From Sulfurimonas sp. (GTDB lineage Bacteria; Campylobacterota; Campylobacteria; Campylobacterales; Sulfurimonadaceae): a stretch of DNA of 64,000 nt. Below the pieces are notes generated by a model. That model had not been told where the DNA came from. It ran no database searches and worked only from the letters and a program-made list of their open reading frames with translations. Position 1 is the stretch's first letter, and each line of letters starts with the position of its first letter. A program made the position numbers and the translations under genes. Location: positions 1 to 64,000 of the forward strand of contig NZ_JAHYJB010000008.1 of NCBI RefSeq assembly GCF_019429335.1, in the 5' to 3' direction. This document shows positions 20,557 through 29,829 of this stretch, one piece after another.

Positions 20557-20780
20557 GTCACTCTGAGTGAGCGCACTTCTCCCGTCACTCTGAGTGAGCG
20601 CACTTCTCCCGTCACTCTGAGTGAGCGCACTTCTCCCGTCACTCTGAGTGAGCGCAGCGAGTGAAGAGTCTCTGCTGAAGTCCAAGAGAGATCCTTCGCT
20701 TCGCTCAGGATGACAAAAAGGGGCACTCAGGATGACAAACACCCGTCACTCTGAGTGAGCGCAGCGAGTGAAGAGTCTCT
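20557..20780. repeat. Array of hairpin repeats: three 27-bp half-hairpin units, a full copy A, inverted copy B, a half-B, and another full A
   Basis: gtcactctgagtgagcgcacttctccc at 20557, 20584, 20611 (exact 27-bp period), then A at 20638; B 'gagagatccttcgcttcgctcaggatgac' 20686-20714; half-B near 20724-20736; A at 20744. Confidence 0.95.
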
Positions 20781-20785
20781 AGCTG

Positions 20786-21076
20786 TTATATCAAATCTTC
20801 ATACAAATCTTGCCAAGTTGCATTTTCTTTCTCAATGAGATTTATTTTTTTGCTTCTTTTCCATCCTTTTAGAACTTTTTCTCTTGTGATTGCTGTTTGC
20901 ATCTCATCGCAAAGCTCAAAATAGACTAACTTTGTTACATTGTATCTTGCAGTAAAACCTTCAACGACATGATTTTTATGCTCATAAATTCTTTTAATCA
21001 AATTAGATGTAACCCCTACATACAAAACATGATTTGACTTATTAGTAAGCATATAGACAGCAGGTTGTTTTTGCAT
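20786..21076 (-). CDS. Small GIY-YIG nuclease domain protein
   Basis: 96 aa 'AVYMLTNKSNHVLYVGVTSNLIKRIYEHKNHVVEGFTARYNVTKLVYFE...AITREKVLKGWKRSKKINLIE'. Confidence 0.92.
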   Translation of the reverse strand: MQKQPAVYMLTNKSNHVLYVGVTSNLIKRIYEHKNHVVEGFTARYNVTKLVYFELCDEMQTAITREKVLKGWKRSKKINLIEKENATWQDLYEDLI

Positions 21077-21130
21077 GTGTTTGCCTTTTTGAGTTTTATA
21101 AATTATAACAAAATTTTGACTTGAGCTTAT

Positions 21131-21343
21131 GAGAGAGATCCTTCGCTTCGCTCAGGATGACAAAAAGGGGCACTCAGGATGACGAAAAGGGGCACTCAGG
21201 ATGACGAAAAGGGGCACTCAGGATGACGAAAAGGGGCACTCAGGATGACGAAAAGGGGCACTCAGGATGACGAAAAGGGGCACTCTGAGTGAGCGCACTT
21301 CTCCCGTCACTCTGAGTGAGCGTAGCGAGTGAAGAGTCTCTGC
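21131..21343. repeat. Array: inverted copy B, five 22-bp half-B units, then half-A and full A
   Basis: B at 21131-21161; units of [ga]aaaaggggcactcaggatgac starting 21162, 21184, 21206, 21228, 21250; then A-type repeat from 21306. Confidence 0.95.
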
Positions 21344-21367
21344 CTGCCCCGTCAAATGCTCTTACAT

Positions 21368-22426
21368 TTAGTTTCCATAAAAACTTTTGTACCAATTCAC
21401 AAACTTCTCAACTCCGACATCTAAAGAAGTATCAGGTTTATATCCAAAGTCATTCATCAAGCCGCTTACATCCGCATAAGTAGAGACCACGTCGCCGTCT
21501 TGCATCTCCATAAAGTTTTTCTTCGCCTCTTTGCCCAGTGACTTTTCAAGTGTTTTTATAAAGTCTAAAAGCTGGACAGGTGCGTTGTTTCCTATGTTGT
21601 AAATTCTGTAAGGTGCAGTTGAGCGGTCGGCTGGGAGGTTTTTAGATTGCCACGCTTCGCTCGCAATGAGAGCAGTTGCCGGATTATCTATAACTTTTAT
21701 AATTCCGTCTACAATGTCGTCTATGTAGGTAAAATCCCTGCTCATATTGCCGTGGTTAAATACCTTTATGGCTCTGTCGTTTAAAATTGCATCGGCAAAG
21801 AGCATGGGTGCCATGTCGGGTCTTCCCCACTCGCCATAAACTGTAAAAAATCTCAGTCCCGTTGCTTGAATGCCGTAAAGATGAGCATAAGAATGCGCCA
21901 TCATCTCATTTGATTTTTTAGTAGCTGCGTAGAGGCTTACCGGGTGGTCCGTATGGTCGCATGTCTTAAAAGGGTGTGATTTGTTAAGTCCATATACTGA
22001 TGAACTGCTTGCATATGCTAAGTTTTTTACACCAAAGTTTCTGCAAGCCTCCAAAATATTTAAAAATCCAACTACATTGCTTTGAATGTACGCATGCGGA
22101 TTTTCTATGGAGTATCTTACACCCGCTTGCGCGGCAAGATTGCAAACTGCGTCGAACTTTTCGGTTTCAAAAAGGTTATTTATGGTTTGTGTATCTTCAA
22201 GACTAGCTTTGATAAATTTATGTTTTGGATACTTTGATGATAAGATTGCCGTGCTACGCTCACAATGACCATTTATCCCAAGTTCTGCTAATCTTGCATA
22301 CTTTAGATTTACATCGTAGTAGTCGTTAATATTGTCTAATCCCACTACCTCATCGCCGCGTTCTAACAATTTTTTTGCCAAGTGGTAGCCAATAAAGCCG
22401 GCTGTTCCTGTTACTAATATCTTCAA
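21368..22426 (-). CDS. NAD-dependent epimerase, UDP-glucuronate 4-epimerase-like
   Basis: 'ILVTGTAGFIGYHLAKKLLERGDEVVGLDNINDYYDVNLKYARL', 'SSSVYG', 'YAATKKSNE', 'RFFTVYGEWGRPDMA'; contains two repeat-derived segments. Confidence 0.93.
   Translation of the reverse strand: MKILVTGTAGFIGYHLAKKLLERGDEVVGLDNINDYYDVNLKYARLAELGINGHCERSTAILSSKYPKHKFIKASLEDTQTINNLFETEKFDAVCNLAAQAGVRYSIENPHAYIQSNVVGFLNILEACRNFGVKNLAYASSSSVYGLNKSHPFKTCDHTDHPVSLYAATKKSNEMMAHSYAHLYGIQATGLRFFTVYGEWGRPDMAPMLFADAILNDRAIKVFNHGNMSRDFTYIDDIVDGIIKVIDNPATALIASEAWQSKNLPADRSTAPYRIYNIGNNAPVQLLDFIKTLEKSLGKEAKKNFMEMQDGDVVSTYADVSGLMNDFGYKPDTSLDVGVEKFVNWYKSFYGN
21644..21670 (-). repeat. Hairpin repeat copy C1 embedded in the epimerase CDS
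   Basis: minus strand CTCATTGCGAGCGAAGCGTGGCAATCT, arms ATTGC/GCAAT; translated as LIASEAWQS. Confidence 0.85.
22243..22269 (-). repeat. Hairpin repeat copy C2 embedded in the epimerase CDS
   Basis: minus strand GTCATTGTGAGCGTAGCACGGCAATCT; translated as GHCERSTAIL. Confidence 0.85.
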
Positions 22427-22438
22427 ATCAAAATCCTC

Positions 22439-23608
22439 TTAACTATCGCTATTAAATATATCTCTAGTATAAATTTTATCTTTTACGTCCATAATGCTAT
22501 CGCTCAACCTGTTTGCCACTATAACATCGCTCATCTTTTTAAACTCATCCAAATCTTTTATGACTCTTGAGTTGAAAAAGTCATCTTCTTGACATGCAGG
22601 TTCATAGATAACAACCTCGATGCCTTTTGCTTTTATGCGCTTCATAATCCCCTGAATAGCACTGCTTCTAAAATTATCCGAGCCTGTTTTCATAACAAGT
22701 CTGTAAACTCCGACAATTTTTGGCTTTTTTGCCAAGATGCTATCTGCTATAAAATCTTTTCTTGTGCTGTTTGATTTTACAATCGCCTCAATCATATTTG
22801 ATGGCACATTTGCATAGTTTGCAAGAAGCTGTTTTGTATCTTTTGGCAGGCAGTACCCGCCGTATCCGAAACTTGGGTTGTTGTAGTGCGTTCCTATGCG
22901 CGGGTCAAGTCCGACACCCTCTATAATCTGCCTTGTATCTAGTCCGTGTGTCTGTGCATAACTATCTAACTCGTTAAAATATGCAACTCTCATGGCAAGA
23001 TATGTATTTGCAAAAAGTTTTATCGCTTCGGCTTCGGTACTGTCCGTAAATAAAATCGCTATATCTTTTTTGATGGCGCCCTCTGCTAAAAGATTTGCAA
23101 ATTTCTCCGCTCTTTTGCTCTTCTCTCCGACAATAATTCGGCTTGGGTAGAGGTTGTCATGAAGAGCCAAACCCTCTCTTAAAAACTCTGGAGAGAAGAT
23201 GATATTGTCCGTTTTAAACTTCTCTTTTAGGCTCTTTACATAGCCTACGGGGATTGTTGATTTTATAACCATCACGGCATCTGGATTTATGCTTAAAATA
23301 TCGGCAATTACGTACTCTATGCTTTTCGTATTGAAATAGTTTGTCTGCGCGTCATAATCTGTAGGAGTTGCAATAATGATATAGTCAGCCCCCATGTAAG
23401 CCTCTTCTTTATCCAGAGTTGCGCGAAAATTGAGGTCGTCTCTTAAAAGATACTCTTCTATCTCTTTGTCTTCGATAGGAGAGATTTTTCTATTTAGCAT
23501 CTCCACTTTCTCTGGGATAATGTCAAGTGCTACCACTTCGTTATGTTGAGACAGAAGTATCCCGTTGCTAAGTCCGACGTACCCTGTTCCCGCTATTGCT
23601 ATTTTCAT
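22439..23608 (-). CDS. Nucleotide sugar dehydrogenase (UDP-glucose 6-dehydrogenase-like)
   Basis: '[30 protein letters not shown]', '[23 protein letters not shown]', '[14 protein letters not shown]'. Confidence 0.92.
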   Translation of the reverse strand: MKIAIAGTGYVGLSNGILLSQHNEVVALDIIPEKVEMLNRKISPIEDKEIEEYLLRDDLNFRATLDKEEAYMGADYIIIATPTDYDAQTNYFNTKSIEYVIADILSINPDAVMVIKSTIPVGYVKSLKEKFKTDNIIFSPEFLREGLALHDNLYPSRIIVGEKSKRAEKFANLLAEGAIKKDIAILFTDSTEAEAIKLFANTYLAMRVAYFNELDSYAQTHGLDTRQIIEGVGLDPRIGTHYNNPSFGYGGYCLPKDTKQLLANYANVPSNMIEAIVKSNSTRKDFIADSILAKKPKIVGVYRLVMKTGSDNFRSSAIQGIMKRIKAKGIEVVIYEPACQEDDFFNSRVIKDLDEFKKMSDVIVANRLSDSIMDVKDKIYTRDIFNSDS

Positions 23609-23753
23609 CTAGTTTAATCCTGTAATTATTTAATGTTTATATTTTAAAATAGCTGCATTTTATCCAGATTTTACTTTTAATAAAATTCTAACATGTAGAA
23701 AAATTATCATTTTATGCTAAGATATAGACGATTTTCAGCTAAAAGGCAGCCTC

Positions 23754-26141
23754 ATGAAATATATACGATTTTTCAACGAACTAAACATTAATGATGTTCC
23801 AACTGTCGGCGGCAAAAATGCTTCACTCGGAGAGATGTACCAAAAACTCACTCCAAAGGGTGTAAATATTCCAAACGGTTTTGCTACGACAAGCGATGCC
23901 TACTGGCTCCTTTTGCAAGAGAACAACATAAAAGAGAAAATAGCCGACATCTTGCATGATTTAAATATTAGCGACACAAATAACCTTCAAAAGCGCGGCC
24001 TTGAAGTGCGTACACTTATCTTAAACTCACACCTTCCAGAAGCGCTTGTTGATGAGCTGCTTGAGGCATACAAAACTCTATGTGACGAATACAATACAGA
24101 TGCGGTTGACGTAGCGGTGCGCTCTTCAGGAACGGCGGAAGATTTGCCCGATGCCTCTTTTGCGGGACAGCAAGAGACTTTTTTAAATATAAACACTCCG
24201 GAGTCGCTTCTTCTAAGCGTCAAAAAGTGCTTTGCCTCACTCTTTACCGACAGAGCTATCAGCTACCGTACAAGCCGAGGATTTAACCATTTTAAAGTTG
24301 CTCTCTCGGTCGGCGTGCAGAAGATGGTTCGAAGCGACATCTCTTCAAGCGGGATTATATTTACCATAGACACCGAGAGCGGTTCAGAAAATCTAATCCT
24401 TATAAACTCCATCTGGGGTTTGGGTGAAAATGTGGTAAGCGGGCGGGTAAACGCCGATGAATTTTTCATCTTTAAACCGACTCTAAAAAACGGAATCAAC
24501 ACTATTTTGAAACGCTCTTTGGGGAGTAAAAAAGAGAAGATGTTATACAGCGAAAACATCCATACCCTAAATGTCCAGACAAGCCAAGCGGAGCAAAAAA
24601 GTTTCTCCATAAGCGACAGTGAAGCGATGGAACTTGCCAAGCAGGCTCTTATAATAGAGGAGCATTACGGACGTCCGATGGATATTGAGTGGGCAAAAGA
24701 CGGTAACGACTCCAAACTCTACATTGTTCAGGCAAGACCTGAGACAGTTATGAGCAAACTAGACCAGAGTATCTCCATAGAACACTACTCGCTTGAGAGT
24801 GCAAAAGGTGCAAATATTTTAGCATCGGGTCGGGCAGTAGGGGATAAAATCGGCTCCGGCAAAGTAACCATCATAAATGACACAACGGAGTTTGAGAGAT
24901 TTAACGAGGGCGACATCTTGGTGGCGGATACGACAAATCCCGACTGGGAGCCTATCATGAAAAAGGCTTCCGCCGTTGTGACAAACCGCGGAAGCAGAAC
25001 ATGTCATGCCGCAATAGTTGCACGTGAAATAGGCGTTCCTGCTGTTGTTGGATGCGGCGATGCAACTACTGTTTTAAAAGATGGCCAAATGGTAACCGTA
25101 AGCTGTGCACAGGGCGATGAGGGGTATATCTACGAGGGAGAGATTCCATACTTTGTAAAGACCGTAGATATGAAAGAGCTAAGAGCTACAAAAACAAAAC
25201 TCTTTGTAAATGTCGGCAATCCTGCAGAAGCTTTTAACTTTGCAAAGATGCCAAACGACGGCGTGGGGCTTGCCAGAATGGAGTTTATCATGAACAACTC
25301 CATAGTCGCTCATCCGATGGCGCTTGTTGACATGCACAAAGGAAAGAGTGTAAAAGACGAGGAGAAGATACGCTCTTTTATGACGCCTTACACTGACACA
25401 AAAGAGTTCTTTGTCCATAAACTGAGCGAAGGCATAGCGATGATTGCGGCTGCTTTTTACCCAAAGCCAGTCATTATCAGAACAAGCGACTTTAAAAGCA
25501 ACGAGTACCGCAATATGCTCGGCGGACTTCTCTATGAAGCAGAGGAAGAGAACCCGATGATAGGTTTTCGAGGGGCAAGCCGATACTATGATGAGAGCTA
25601 CCGTGAGGCTTTTGAGTGGGAGTGTGCAGCGTTAAAGAGAGTGCGCGAAGAGATGGGGCTTGGCAACATCAAAATAATGATTCCGTTTGTTCGCACGCCT
25701 GATGAGGGAAGAAAAGTCATAGAGATTATGAGCAAACAAGGGCTAGTCCGAGCAAATGATGGACTTGAAATATACGCAATGTGCGAAATTCCCGCGAATG
25801 TGATACTAGCTGAAAAGTTTTTAGATGTTTTTGACGGCTACTCAATCGGCTCAAACGACCTGACACAGCTCACTCTTGGAGTCGACAGAGAGAGTGCGAA
25901 AATCGCCCACATATTTGACGAGAGAAATGAAGCAGTTAAGAGAATGTTACAGATGGCGATAAAAGCGTGCAAAGAGAGAGGAAAATACATTGGCATCTGC
26001 GGTCAGGCACCATCAGACTACCCAGAGATTACGGAGTTTTTAGTTCAAGAGGGGATTGACTCAATCTCGCTAAATCCAGACTCTCTTTTTAAGATGCACA
26101 AAGTCGTAGCAGACCTAGAAGAGAAGCTGGCTTTAGGATAA
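23754..26141 (+). CDS. ppsA: Phosphoenolpyruvate synthase
   Basis: 'VGGKNASLGEM', 'NRGSRTCHAAIVAREIGVPAVVGCG', 'SIGSNDLTQLTLGVDRES'. Confidence 0.95.
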   Translation: MKYIRFFNELNINDVPTVGGKNASLGEMYQKLTPKGVNIPNGFATTSDAYWLLLQENNIKEKIADILHDLNISDTNNLQKRGLEVRTLILNSHLPEALVDELLEAYKTLCDEYNTDAVDVAVRSSGTAEDLPDASFAGQQETFLNINTPESLLLSVKKCFASLFTDRAISYRTSRGFNHFKVALSVGVQKMVRSDISSSGIIFTIDTESGSENLILINSIWGLGENVVSGRVNADEFFIFKPTLKNGINTILKRSLGSKKEKMLYSENIHTLNVQTSQAEQKSFSISDSEAMELAKQALIIEEHYGRPMDIEWAKDGNDSKLYIVQARPETVMSKLDQSISIEHYSLESAKGANILASGRAVGDKIGSGKVTIINDTTEFERFNEGDILVADTTNPDWEPIMKKASAVVTNRGSRTCHAAIVAREIGVPAVVGCGDATTVLKDGQMVTVSCAQGDEGYIYEGEIPYFVKTVDMKELRATKTKLFVNVGNPAEAFNFAKMPNDGVGLARMEFIMNNSIVAHPMALVDMHKGKSVKDEEKIRSFMTPYTDTKEFFVHKLSEGIAMIAAAFYPKPVIIRTSDFKSNEYRNMLGGLLYEAEEENPMIGFRGASRYYDESYREAFEWECAALKRVREEMGLGNIKIMIPFVRTPDEGRKVIEIMSKQGLVRANDGLEIYAMCEIPANVILAEKFLDVFDGYSIGSNDLTQLTLGVDRESAKIAHIFDERNEAVKRMLQMAIKACKERGKYIGICGQAPSDYPEITEFLVQEGIDSISLNPDSLFKMHKVVADLEEKLALG

Positions 26142-26160
26142 GTTGTTAAAAAGAATAAAT

Positions 26161-26182
26161 GTAATACAATACCGTATTACAA
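26161..26182. promoter_or_regulatory. Palindromic operator candidate upstream of the RHH-MazF pair
   Basis: TGTAATAC-aatacc-GTATTACA, perfect 8-bp arms, just upstream of the antitoxin start. Confidence 0.6.
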
Positions 26183-26198
26183 AATAGAGGAGACTAAA

Positions 26199-26426
26199 AT
26201 GACTGCTACAGTTAGGCTTGATGAGGCTCTTGAGAGTAAATTAAACAGATTATCAGATGTATTACATAAAAAGAAAAGTGATGTCATTAGAGATGCTATT
26301 AATTATTACGCGGCAAATATTGAGAAAACTAAAAAATCGCGAATTTTAATGGCTGTTGAAAAGACAAAAAATAGCGATAAAAATGAGTACAAAGATTTTG
26401 AGGGCACTTTAGATGATGGTCTCTAA
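26199..26426 (+). CDS. Ribbon-helix-helix antitoxin
   Basis: 'MTATVRLDEALESKLNRLSDVLHKKKSDVIRDAINYYA' RHH/CopG-like. Confidence 0.85.
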   Translation: MTATVRLDEALESKLNRLSDVLHKKKSDVIRDAINYYAANIEKTKKSRILMAVEKTKNSDKNEYKDFEGTLDDGL

Positions 26427-26754
26427 GGGTGAAATTTGGCTGGTAAACCTCAACCCTGTCAAAAAAAATAATGAAATGGGCAAAATCAGACCTGTAGTTG
26501 TGTATCAAAATAATGAATTAAACCACAGTGATTACCCAACTACAATTGTACTGCCTCTGACAACTTCACTTATAGATGATGCCCAGCCGATACGAATGAG
26601 AATAGAAAAAAGAGATGATTTAAAGCAAAATTCTGACATTGTCATCACTCAAATAAGAGCCATAGACAATGACAGGTTCATTGAAAAACTCGGCACTCTT
26701 ACAGAAAAAGAATTAAAAAAGGTAAAAGAACTTTTTGATGAAATATCTTCATGA
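26413..26754 (+). CDS. MazF/PemK-family toxin
   Basis: 'VSKGEIWLVNLNPVKKNNEMGKIRPVVVYQNNELN', 'DIVITQIRAIDNDRF'. Confidence 0.92.
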   Translation: MMVSKGEIWLVNLNPVKKNNEMGKIRPVVVYQNNELNHSDYPTTIVLPLTTSLIDDAQPIRMRIEKRDDLKQNSDIVITQIRAIDNDRFIEKLGTLTEKELKKVKELFDEISS

Positions 26755-29319
26755 CGATAATTTTTTTCTAAAAAATTTCTCTAGTTCCATAACAACGCCA
26801 AGCACAAGCGCAATTAAAAGCAGTGTTGCCCACATCTTTAAATCCACCGGTTCAATACTAAGCAGCGACTGCATAAAAGGGGTGTACATGGATATCATAT
26901 GAACACCCTGCGCGGCAATTACCGATATCCATAAAAAAATATTTCTGGCATGATTGATTTTAAAAATAGAACTATTTTCACTGCGTGAATTAAACGTATG
27001 CACGTTTACCAAGAGCACCATCAAAAGTAGAGTAATATTCCTTGCACTCTCTTCTTCATAACCAAATTCCAGCATAGTATAAAAGACTATAAATGCGGAA
27101 ATACCCATATACAAGCCGCCTACCGCCACTCTACTAATCATAATTTTATTAAATATAGACTCTTTTGGATTACGCGGTTTGCGTTTTAGCACCTCCGACT
27201 CCGCGCCTTCAACGGCAAGTGCAACATCTTGAAAACCGTTTGCAACCAGATTTAGCCATAAAAGCTGTACGGGAAGGAGAGGGATTGGAAGAAAAAATAT
27301 AATTGAGAGCAGAACAAGCACAATCTCTGCGACTCCCGTAGATATGAGAAGATGAATTACTTTGCGTATATTGTCATACGCCACACGCCCCTCCTCTACA
27401 CCGTTGACTATGGAGCCAAATGAGTCATCGGTCAGAATCAAATCGCTCGATTCACGCGCAACGTCCGTACCGCTTTTTCCCATTGCTATCCCGATATTAG
27501 CAAACTTCAGTGCAGGTGCGTCATTGACGCCATCTCCAGTAACTGCTACATAGTGCCCAAGATTTTGAAATGCTTTTACGATAAGCTGCTTTTGCTCCGG
27601 TGATACACGCGCAAAAACTCGTTTATCTGCAATCTCCTCTTTATGCGCTCCTCTTTGCATCCAACTGGAAATCTCCACTCCGTCAATTATTTCATCCCTG
27701 ATTGTCGCAATTCCTAGCTCTTTTGCTATGAAAAATGCGGTATTTGGATGGTCTCCCGTTACCATTACAACTTTAATTCCCGCTTCCCTAGCAGTTTTTA
27801 CAGCCTCTTTTACTCCCTCGCGGAGCGGGTCGGTTATCGCCGCAAATCCGCTATACGTATAACCCTCCTTTGCGATGCCATCCTCATCGCTCACCTTATA
27901 TGCCAATGCAATATTTCTAAACCCTTTTGCCGCCCACTCATCCACCTGCTTTAAAACGGCTCCAATCTCATCTTCGCCGAGTGTAGACATGCGAAGTATT
28001 ATCTCCGGAGAACCTTTGATAAAATGTACCTTTTGGGACTCAATCTCATAGCTCATTGCCGAATATTTGTTCACAGGCTCGTACGGCATGGCATTTATAG
28101 CCTTTTTCTTTTCATGCTTTTTGAAAAGTTCTTCATCCAAAGCCAGAGCGTATTTAGCAAGTGCAATATCGACCTGGTCACCTATAAAAATCAGCTCGCC
28201 ATCCTCTACGTGATGCGTAGATTCATTGCAAAGCCTTGCGCCAAGAAGCAGATGTTTATTGATATACTCATCAGGGTTATACGCCTTCTCGGGCGTTACA
28301 AAATACTCAACGCTAAGACTGTTTTGGGTCATAGTCCCGGTTTTATCACTTGCTATTAGTGTGCATGAACCTAGTCCCTCAATGGCTGAGAGTCTCCGCA
28401 CTATGACATTTCGTTTGCTCATTTGTGCACTTGCCACGCTGAGTGCCACCGTAATGGCCACCGGAAGCCCCTCTGGTATAGCTGATACGGAGAGTGCAAC
28501 CGTGAGAAAAAATATATCTTTTAGTGGCATATCCTGATAGACGCCTAGAATAATTATAAGCAGTACGACACCGAGAATTATTTTGGAGATATTTATAGAA
28601 AACTTCTCCATTCTGAGCATTAATGGCGGTTTTGCCACACTGTCCGAAGCCAAAAGCGAGGCTATTTTGCCGACCTCAGTCTCACCTGCCACCGCCGTTA
28701 CGACTCCGATTGCCCTCCCTTTTGTAACCATAGAGCCGCCGTAGAGCATATTTTGTCTCTCTCCGATTGGCTCATCACCTGATTTTGACATGTAGTTAAA
28801 ATCTTTACTTACCTCAAGCGACTCTCCCGTAAGAAGAGACTCGTTTATCTGAAGCTCATTCGCCTCAAGGAGCCTTATATCGGCTGGAGCTTTGACGCCC
28901 GATTCAAAAAAAACAATATCCCCCACCGTTATATCTTCGCTTGCTATCTGAGCGCGATGTCCATCTCTTAAAACCTGCACAAAGGTTTTGATTGCTTTTT
29001 TAAGAGCATCAGCTCTCTCACCGGCAATATACTCCTGATATGTCCCTACTACCGCGTTTATTAAAAGTGCCGTCATTATAAAACCGGCATCGCTGTACTC
29101 CCCAATCAAAAGTGAGATAGCTGCCGCAACAAACAAAATATAGATAACAGGGCTTTTGAACTGCTCAATAAATATGCCAAACAGAGTGCGCTTCTTCGCT
29201 TGAGCCAAAATATTTTTGCCGTATTTTGCAGTGCGCATGGAGGCCTCTTTGCTGCTAAGACCCTCTGCACTGCACTCCAAATCACGTAGAGTCTCCTCTA
29301 CGCTTTTAGTATGAAACAT
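26749..29319 (-). CDS. Cation-transporting P-type ATPase (PMCA/SERCA-like)
   Basis: 'ASDKTGTMTQNSL', 'VAVTGDGVNDAPALKFANIGIAMGKSGTDVARE', 'PADIRLLEANELQINESLLTGES'. Confidence 0.93.
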   Translation of the reverse strand: MFHTKSVEETLRDLECSAEGLSSKEASMRTAKYGKNILAQAKKRTLFGIFIEQFKSPVIYILFVAAAISLLIGEYSDAGFIMTALLINAVVGTYQEYIAGERADALKKAIKTFVQVLRDGHRAQIASEDITVGDIVFFESGVKAPADIRLLEANELQINESLLTGESLEVSKDFNYMSKSGDEPIGERQNMLYGGSMVTKGRAIGVVTAVAGETEVGKIASLLASDSVAKPPLMLRMEKFSINISKIILGVVLLIIILGVYQDMPLKDIFFLTVALSVSAIPEGLPVAITVALSVASAQMSKRNVIVRRLSAIEGLGSCTLIASDKTGTMTQNSLSVEYFVTPEKAYNPDEYINKHLLLGARLCNESTHHVEDGELIFIGDQVDIALAKYALALDEELFKKHEKKKAINAMPYEPVNKYSAMSYEIESQKVHFIKGSPEIILRMSTLGEDEIGAVLKQVDEWAAKGFRNIALAYKVSDEDGIAKEGYTYSGFAAITDPLREGVKEAVKTAREAGIKVVMVTGDHPNTAFFIAKELGIATIRDEIIDGVEISSWMQRGAHKEEIADKRVFARVSPEQKQLIVKAFQNLGHYVAVTGDGVNDAPALKFANIGIAMGKSGTDVARESSDLILTDDSFGSIVNGVEEGRVAYDNIRKVIHLLISTGVAEIVLVLLSIIFFLPIPLLPVQLLWLNLVANGFQDVALAVEGAESEVLKRKPRNPKESIFNKIMISRVAVGGLYMGISAFIVFYTMLEFGYEEESARNITLLLMVLLVNVHTFNSRSENSSIFKINHARNIFLWISVIAAQGVHMISMYTPFMQSLLSIEPVDLKMWATLLLIALVLGVVMELEKFFRKKLSS

Positions 29320-29414
29320 AACCTACTCCCAAGCACTATATAGACACTATCATAGTTTGGGCTAGCTTAAAGCAGACTTCAATAATATTATAAATTTGTG
29401 GTAAAATTTCGCCG

Positions 29415-29681
29415 ATGAAATTTAACGTACTGCTTTGCATTCTCTTTGCCATTGTTACAAGCTTTACGGCAATCCATGAAGTAAAGCACATTCAGCACAA
29501 TGACAGCTCAACCTGTCTAATCTGTACCGTTAATAACAATTTAGTCTCAGGCGATGCAGTCAAATTAGTCTCAGATGTTGAGATTTTTCACTTTGAAAAT
29601 ATCGCTCAAAACAACCAAATCACATATCTATATGTAAAAGCAAATTCAAACCAAACACGCGCCCCTCCCTCAATATCCTAA
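29415..29681 (+). CDS. Small exported protein with CxxC, DUF2946-like
   Basis: 88 aa, hydrophobic N-terminus and 'HNDSSTCLICTVNNNL'; sits upstream of the metal uptake genes. Confidence 0.55.
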   Translation: MKFNVLLCILFAIVTSFTAIHEVKHIQHNDSSTCLICTVNNNLVSGDAVKLVSDVEIFHFENIAQNNQITYLYVKANSNQTRAPPSIS

Positions 29682-29696
29682 ATCAATTAAAATAAC

Positions 29697-29772
29697 TCTT
29701 TCATAGCACATTACTCGCTTGCTTAGGCTTCGCTACGCTGCAGAATCGCTCGCTTCGTATCTCTATGAAAGA
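29697..29772. repeat. Intergenic hairpin repeat family D, copy 1
   Basis: Arms tctttcatag / ctatgaaaga (perfect 10 bp) around cacattactcgcttgcttaggcttcgctacgctgcagaatcgctcgcttcgtat. Confidence 0.8.
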
Positions 29773-29829
29773 TATTTAAAAACAATCATTACAAAAATAA
29801 AAAATTATAAATAATTAGGATAGAAAATT

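Noticed and set aside
20541-20742. ORFs 20541..20726 and 20545..20742 encoding LRVTGEVRS / ALTQSDGRS repeats
   Set aside because: They are open only because the tandem repeat unit is 27 bp (a multiple of three); translation of a DNA repeat, not a real protein.
20557-21343. CRISPR array
   Set aside because: Units are contiguous tandem repeats with identical linkers, no unique spacers, and no cas genes nearby.
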